Assembly (NCBI GenBank): GCA_000697335.1 | Contig: JNEM01015555.1 | Span: 1-15,564, forward strand | Direction: 5' to 3' | DNA length: 15,564 bases | Origin: Conidiobolus incongruus B7586 | Taxonomy: Eukaryota > Entomophthoromycota > Entomophthoromycetes > Entomophthorales > Conidiobolaceae | Part shown: positions 10,342 to 15,564 of the stretch, piece by piece | Numbering within the stretch: position 1 is the stretch's first letter | Layout of the letters: every line of letters starts with the position of its first letter | The notes under the pieces: generated by a model | Seen by the model: the letters and a program-made list of their open reading frames with translations, nothing else | What the model was told of the DNA's origin: nothing | The model's database searches: none | Translations under genes and position numbers: made by a program

Positions 10342-10414
10342 TGCCTTCTACCAGAATCGAACTGGTGACCTTCCGCTTACTAGGCGGACGCTCTGCCAAC
10401 TGAGCCAAGAAGGC
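10342..10414 (-). tRNA. tRNA-Thr (anticodon AGU)
   Basis: A 73-base cloverleaf with every stem perfectly paired: acceptor GCCTTCT/AGAAGGC, D stem GCTC/GAGC, anticodon stem TCCGC/GCGGA, T stem ACCAG/CTGGT. The anticodon loop CTAGTAA gives AGT (10379-10381 on the plus strand), read as inosine-modified and decoding ACU/ACC threonine codons. Discriminator base A. There is no intron and no encoded CCA, as expected for a eukaryotic nuclear gene. The internal Pol III promoter is intact: A box TGGCTCAGTTGG at 10396-10407 and B box core GTTCGATTC at 10354-10362. The lack of any decay in an otherwise eroded window suggests a working gene. Confidence 0.97.
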
Positions 10415-10779
10415 TTATCAATTATGCGACAATTATTATCTAATGGATACCTTCTCTCACTCAAAATCACTACCAAATCACCGATCATCCCAATTAAGCC
10501 ATACAAATAATCTCAACCAGTTGTGAATAAGGCTCTAAACCCTTGATATCACAATATCTACATGACCACGCTATTCATCCGTGATAACCTATTTATGCAA
10601 ACACTTTCCACTCAGTCCAAGAAAGGACTTTCTATTCTACTCTGCAAATAAACCTTATTTTCCTACTAAAAAACCTGCTCTCAACATACTCAAGGGGCCA
10701 CCTATAGCTTCACTTGAGACATATTCTATTATCCGTCTGCATCCATTCCTATTGATATTCTGTGATTTGCCTTCTCAGT

Positions 10780-11067
10780 ATGTCAAATCCTCACACTGGC
10801 ACTACTACCGCTGATTTAGTCGCCCTCTTTAATGCCCCATTCAACAGTAATCATGGTCAGATAGTCAGGGAACTGATCATCAGCAGTCTACCTCAGTGTG
10901 TAGGCACAATGCTTCACAATCTGGCTTACACAATGGCTATGTCAGTATCCTCGATGACGCTCAAAGAGCTAATAACCGTAACAAATTATGTCACAGTTCT
11001 CAGTGGCATCACCACTGAAATCATGGTCTACGGGAAGTTGTCACCAATCCATAACCCGCACAACTAG
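10780..11067 (+). CDS. Hypothetical protein, 95 residues, unrecognised
   Basis: An ATG-to-TAG frame of 95 codons with balanced composition, unlike anything else in the window. The product begins MSNPHTGTTTADLVALF and has a moderately hydrophobic middle (LIISSLPQCVG, then LAYTMAMSVSSMTLKELI). I see no known domain, no clear signal peptide and no single convincing membrane segment. The sequence just before the ATG (TGCCTTCTCAG) would also serve as a 3' splice site, so the frame could be the last exon of a longer gene. A frame of this length has perhaps a few per cent chance of arising at random in 1 kb of this composition. It is therefore a candidate, not an established gene. The opposite strand in this stretch carries several stops in each frame I checked. 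Confidence 0.3.
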   Translation: MSNPHTGTTTADLVALFNAPFNSNHGQIVRELIISSLPQCVGTMLHNLAYTMAMSVSSMTLKELITVTNYVTVLSGITTEIMVYGKLSPIHNPHN

Positions 11068-11334
11068 AACTGTGCTGTATACTGGTGGATGAACCACTAA
11101 TAATCAGAAATATATTAAGGTAAGTAATGTTTATTGTAGATATTGCACGCAATAACAAGCTGAGGCTTAGTTATTGTACTAAAGATGGTATTTATATGAT
11201 AATACCAGTATTGAGATTGAGTGATATACACATGATATGATTCTATTGGCTGGATGGTAGGAGGAACAGAATCAGATCCGTCACAAATTAATCTATTAAC
11301 CATCAATAATATCATCGTGAAATGAAAAGTTGTT

Positions 11335-13030
11335 TTATTATTTTTTTAATAAATTTTGTTTCTTATTTTTGATTTTATTTTCTCATCTTTATCAATATTC
11401 ATATATATCTATTTATTTTTATAATATCTTTCTAATCATATTTATTTATATACTTTTAAACACCATTATTTTCAATTAAGTTTTTATTCCATTAAAATAA
11501 TATCAATATGTTTTTAATAATTTTTTTGATATATTTAATAAATTATAAATTTTAACTAATTTGAACTTTTATGAAATATTGATTTTAAAATTATTTACTA
11601 GATGAATTTATTGTTAATAATAAATTTAATAATTATTTTAAATATTATAATATTGAACCATTATTAAATTTTTTTATATTGATTTGGGAAAAATAATAAA
11701 ATTTATCTATAGTTCTACGTGTGATATTTTATAAAGATAATGTACCATTATATCAATGTTATATTAGAATTAGTAATTTGTATTATATAATATATGAAGT
11801 TATATCGCATCTTGTTGAAAATATATGCTATCAAGAGAATTTCGTAACCTTTATCAAAATTTAATACAAACGATTGAAAATATGTATATTTTATAATTCA
11901 ACAGTTGATATAACTATACAAATATATTCACTATTGTTAATTTTTTAATTTGAACTTAAATATAAATTTTTATAAAATATATAATAAATTATTATTATAG
12001 TTGAAATTATAAATTTATTTCATATATTATAAAATGTATAAAATTTTCTCAATAGGTATATTAGACTTTAAAAAACAATATTAACTTGATATAAAATAGC
12101 CTTAATTAAAATAATATTATAATGTATTGCAATATCAAATAATTATAAAATATATGCAAGAGTTAATATATTTAATTTACAGTATTATTTTAATAAAAAT
12201 CCTTTAATTTAATAATATTACCTTGAATTTAAAATAATAGGAAATTTTTTAATTTCTGATTTTTCAAACATATTATTAGTTTGAAATAAAATTAATATAT
12301 ATAAAGTTAATAGGAAATTATATATTTTTAATATATATATATATATTAATTTTTTTGATTAAAAAATCAACTTTTTAAAATTAGTTGTTTAATTTAATTA
12401 TATTTAATATAAATAATAATCATCAAAAGTTTTTTATTTTAGTATTAATAAAACTTAATCATAAACCCTTTAAAATTATTTAAAATTTATAAGCAGCTTT
12501 TAATAATAGAAAATTATTTAAATTAATAATTTATTACTAGGTAAATTATTTTAAGATTAAAAAAGAAACTATCTAAAACCTGTTAAAATTTAAAAAATTA
12601 ACTTTAACTATTATTTTTTTGATTATTAAAAAAGTAAAAAAAAATATATTGAAAAACACCTTTTTATTTTAATTAAAGAATTATCTAAATATTTTAATAT
12701 TAGTTTCATAAGTATTTTTATATATATTAAAATTTAAATCAAATTAATAAATAAAAATATAAAATAAATACCTTATAATTTAACTAAAACTTAAAAAAAG
12801 TTAGAATAGTTGTTATTAAATAAAACTTACTATAATATTATTAGAAGCTTAAAATTTTATAATAAATAATTATAATTGATGAATCTTAAATTTTTATATA
12901 TTATCTTTTATTAAAACACAAATCAAAATATTAAATTAAGTTGAATTAACCTTTTTTATAAATCCCTTTAGATAAACATTTTATTAATAGATAAATATTA
13001 ATTATTATAATAAATTATAATGGTATATAC
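11335..13030. other. AT-rich gene desert
   Basis: No gene is visible. Base composition falls to about 12% GC, with stops in all frames. A TA microsatellite lies at 12331-12347. The right end is the insertion point of the Tc1-like element. Confidence 0.6.
12331..12347. repeat. (TA)n microsatellite
   Basis: Run of about eight TA dinucleotides in the AT-rich desert. Confidence 0.8.
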
Positions 13031-13032
13031 TA

Positions 13033-13253
13033 CACTAACCTGCAAAAGTAAGTTATAAAATCAAAAATATATATATTTTAATTAATAACTAAAACAATTG
13101 TATATATTAGATTACTTGAAACTATAATATATAATTAAGGTATATTATTTAATAATAGATAAATATATTTAAATATATTTAGTAAACTATTAGCAAAAAT
13201 ATTAACCCTTAATATTTAACCAAGGTGAGTTATAAATTTACAGGTTTTTGAAA
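13033..13253 (+). repeat. Left inverted repeat of the Tc1-like element
   Basis: It begins CACTAACCT at the TA junction. It contains an outer site at 13044-13067 (AAAGTAAGTTATAAAATC and following) and an inner site at 13223-13249 (AAGGTGAGTTATAAATTT and following). The two are 177 bases apart and share the core AGTTATAAA in the same orientation. This is the IR/DR plan of some Tc1-like elements. Confidence 0.85.
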
Positions 13254-13364
13254 TAAAAGGATATATTTAATAATATATAACCATATCTTTTTTCTCTCTT
13301 TGTTATTATTTTATATAATATTTTACAGATATATTAAATTTTTTTTATTAGTATTATTATACTT

Positions 13365-14375
13365 AAATCCCTCTCTAAAAAAATCCACTTATGTATTAAT
13401 CAACTTTATAAAGAAGGTAAATCAACTTATAATATTGTTAGAATTACTAGTGTTAGCTAGTCTATTATAGTTAAAGCTATTAAGAATAACAATAAAAAAA
13501 CATTTAAACTTAAACTTAAGTGTGTTAAAATTATAGATGAACATAATAAGAAGTATATTTATAGGTTAGTTAATACAAGCAAATGTAGTATTGTTGTAGA
13601 AATATAGTAGGAATTGTAAAACTATATAAGAATATTGGTTAACACTAATACTATTATACATACTTTACATTAGCATGGATATTACTTACACCTTAAGAAA
13701 AAACACCCTCAATTAAAGAAATCCCATTATAAAGCTAGGTGGGAGTTTAAATATTGCTACTAATGTTAAACTGAAACTAATTAGAGTAAGGTTATTTAGT
13801 TTAATGAAACAAAAATATACTTTAGTAAATCTGATAGAAAAGCTAGATACTTTAGAAAAGATACAAAACTACTTTGTAACTATTATGTTAATTTTACCTA
13901 AAAGTATAATAGTAGGTTAATTATTATTTGGGGATGTATGTTATCTTTAGGTATAAAGTATCTTTGTAAAGTTAATGGGGGAATTAATACTGAGATATAC
14001 TAAAGTATTTTAAACAATGAATTGAAAAAAACCATTGAATAATATAGGTTAAACAAATCTGATGTTATTTTCCAGTAAGATAATGCCTCTTGTTATACTA
14101 CAGCTTTTACTACCAAATAGCTTAAAAATAACAAGATAACAGTTATAAAGTAGCTTCCTCAATTTTTTAACCTTAATCTAATTAAACACTTTTGGGATCA
14201 GTTAAAAAAAATTATTAAAGCTTTCCCCCCAGTAAAAAATTTAGATCAACTTTAAAAATATATTCAAGAAGTATAGAATAAGATTAACTTTTCTTAGTGT
14301 AAGAAGTTAGTTGATTCTATACCCTACAAACTTAAAGAAGTTAGAAAAGCTAAAGGTAGATACACTAGGTTTTAA
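13365..14375 (+). pseudogene. Tc1-type transposase, inactivated by transitions
   Basis: Cut-and-paste transposase of the DD34E Tc1 family, about 335 codons. It runs in a single frame from an N-terminal helix-turn-helix (QLYKEGKSTYNIV near 13401) to GRYTRF and TAA 14373-14375. It holds about 18 in-frame TAA/TAG codons and no TGA. Most sit where the family has Q (for example VIFQ*DNA), and three sit where the family has W (before FNET, before LKNN and before LPQ). The catalytic triad can be located. The first D is AAT at 13803-13805 (now N), the second D is GAT at 14079-14081 (kept) and the E is AAA at 14184-14186 (now K), leaving 34 residues between the last two. The normal PDLNPIE block reads FNLNLIK. 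Every one of these changes is C-to-T or G-to-A. No in-frame ATG remains near the start. Confidence 0.9.
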
Positions 14376-14387
14376 TTTTTTTTATCA

Positions 14388-14604
14388 CCAAAAACCTACA
14401 AATTTATAACTTACCTTAGGTAAAATTTAAAGGTTTATATTTTAGCCAATTAATAGCTAAATATCATTATTTAATGATATATATAACCAATAAATATAAT
14501 AGATTTTAATTATTTAATTTAAGTTTATTTCATTAAATATTAATCAAGTTATTAGTAAAAATATAGGTGTTTTTGATTTTATGACTCACTTTTATAGGTT
14601 AGTG
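14388..14604 (-). repeat. Right inverted repeat of the Tc1-like element
   Basis: Mirror of the left repeat, ending AGTG at the TA junction. The inner site is at 14390-14420 and the outer site at 14570-14594, with cores 175 bases apart. The outer core reads AGTCATAAA here against AGTTATAAA on the left, and the outer site has GTGAGT where the left has GTAAGT. Both differences are transitions of the kind that dominate the element's decay. Confidence 0.85.
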
Positions 14605-14606
14605 TA

Positions 14607-15564
14607 TTCTTATTTAGTTTTTGAAGGAAAATTAATTAATAATAAACTTTATATTGTTTTTTTAAATAAAAATATTTTTAATTAGTGTTCTTAATATAAT
14701 TTAAGAAAACTTATTATTTTATATAATAATTATAAAATATAAAAATTTAATACTATAATAAACTTTATATTAAAAAAAACTAGAAAAACTATTACATTTA
14801 ATATACTTTTTAAATTATAACTTATGTAATTATAATTACTTTAGATAATTAAAAAATTAACTTATAAGAAAAAGATTTTTATAAGAAAATTTAATTAGTT
14901 TGTGAAATATTAAATTTTAGTTTTTAATAAAAAAAACTATTTTTTAAATGTTAAATTTCTGTTAAAAATATAATAAAAAGTTATTAATAATAAAAAAAAT
15001 ATTAAATTTATATTATATATTTATTTTTATATATTATATATTAAAATATTTATTTATTTTCAATCACAAAAAATTCCTATTATTAAAAATACAAAGTAAT
15101 AAAATAATTTTAATTTATATATTAATCATTATATTTATAAAAAACATCAAACAAACTTATAATAAATATATTAATATTAAAATTAAAGGTTATATTAATA
15201 AATAAATACACTTATAAATGTATAATATTGATATATTCAAGATATTAAATATTTATTAATTAAAAAAATATTTCAATAATTTAAAGAAATTAAATTTAAC
15301 TAAAATACTAAATTATTTAAATATATATTATTTAAAATAAATTAAATGGATATATCAAATATACTTTATAATATATTTTTTCAAATATCTAGTGATTAAT
15401 TAAAAATATGAAAAGAGAAATAAATATTAAAAATATCATATTGGATTTAATCTAGAATATATATAATATTGAAGTATTAAAATTAAATTTGCAATTATAT
15501 TTAATTAAAATATTTATATTACTTTATAATTTAAATAATGGGAATTTTTTGTGATTGAAAAAAA
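14607..15564. other. AT-rich stretch right of the transposon
   Basis: No gene is recognised. The frame running on from the insertion point has somewhat fewer stops than expected at first (about 14610-14960) and is lysine/asparagine/isoleucine-rich, as AT-rich DNA would be. It could be an older decayed element into which the Tc1-like copy inserted, but no motif supports this. Confidence 0.45.

Larger units (their letters stand above)
10292..11330. other. GC-richer island inside the AT-rich isochore
   Basis: About 1 kb with ordinary base composition (around 45% GC in its centre by a rough count). It is bounded fairly sharply by 12-15% GC DNA on both sides. It contains the tRNA-Thr at its left end and an unrecognised reading frame in the middle. 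Composition alone marks it as under selection, recently arrived or shielded from the process that eroded the rest. Confidence 0.6.
13033..14604 (+). mobile_element. Tc1-like DNA transposon, complete ends, inactivated
   Basis: A 1572-base element of the Tc1/mariner superfamily. Both ends start CACTAACCT and are flanked by TA (13031-13032 and 14605-14606), the target duplication of this superfamily. The terminal inverted repeats are about 220 bases long. The central transposase frame is of the DD34E type, but its reading is closed by many stops. All recognisable parts lie in one frame with no indel, so the copy was lost through base substitutions. It has no passenger gene. It is a non-autonomous relic, and its ends still look good enough to be recognised by a related transposase. 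Confidence 0.92.

Noticed and set aside
10292-10510. 72-codon plus-strand frame
   Set aside because: It starts at a TTG and runs antisense through the tRNA-Thr gene; a shadow.
10581-10814. 77-codon plus-strand frame
   Set aside because: It starts at GTG with no ATG context, has no recognisable motif and overlaps the better 95-codon frame.
11115-11315. 66-codon minus-strand frame starting with ATG at the right edge of the GC-richer island
   Set aside because: No motif, no similarity to either homeobox copy, and only moderate length. A GGTAAGT on the plus strand at 11118-11124 might be a splice donor for a plus-strand transcript instead. Support is too weak for a gene call.
13365-14375. A reassigned genetic code in which TAA/TAG encode glutamine, since most internal stops of the transposase sit at Q positions
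   Set aside because: Three of the internal TAG codons fall where the Tc1 family has tryptophan (TGG to TAG), and catalytic D and E are changed to N and K by the same type of transition. The intact homeobox gene uses CAA/CAG for Q and has no internal TAA/TAG. Decay explains all of this; a code change does not.

Overview
The window is very AT-rich nuclear DNA, apparently from a fungus. Counting a few lines gives roughly 12-15% GC in the gene-free stretches, about 38% in the one convincing protein gene, and about 45% in one island around 10.3-11.3 kb. The eukaryotic marks are a homeobox gene with an upstream TATA box and a downstream AATAAA, and a tRNA-Thr(AGU) with a Pol III T-run terminator. 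There is also a Tc1-type transposon whose damage looks like the C-to-T/G-to-A decay (RIP or a RIP-like process) known from fungi. I cannot name the lineage. The helix-3 motif IQIWFQNKRQ recalls fungal Yox1/Yhp1-type homeodomains. The composition would fit a fungus with AT-rich isochores, an anaerobic gut fungus or a large-genome microsporidian.

Layout: 1-1.0 kb is a gene desert. From about 1.0 to 6.5 kb the minus strand carries the scattered, heavily decayed remains of a Ty3/gypsy-type LTR retrotransposon. Gag/protease-like and reverse transcriptase/RNase H-like remnants lie at 4.1-6.5 kb, and integrase-like remnants at 1.0-2.0 kb. Between these two blocks, on the same strand, sits a broken homeobox gene (2691-3252). 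At 6.5-8.37 kb the DNA is AT-rich with no recognisable gene. A small GC-rich palindromic patch (8381-8424) may be an LTR end. At 8631-9209 is an intact homeobox gene (192 codons), the paralogue of the broken one. After another desert, an island (about 10.29-11.33 kb) holds a perfect tRNA-Thr on the minus strand and a 95-codon unrecognised reading frame. From 11.33 kb to the end is AT-rich DNA interrupted by a complete but inactivated Tc1-like element (13033-14604). That element has TA target duplications, about 220-bp inverted repeats with inner and outer copies of a probable transposase site, and a DD34E transposase frame.

How the parts fit: this looks like a transposon-rich isochore in which most DNA has decayed toward A+T. 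Only the homeobox gene and the tRNA show clear signs of being kept by selection. The homeobox pair is the most informative feature. One copy is clean and the other has in-frame stops and frameshifts. Their N-terminal regions, otherwise unlike anything I recognise, still align with identical spacing.
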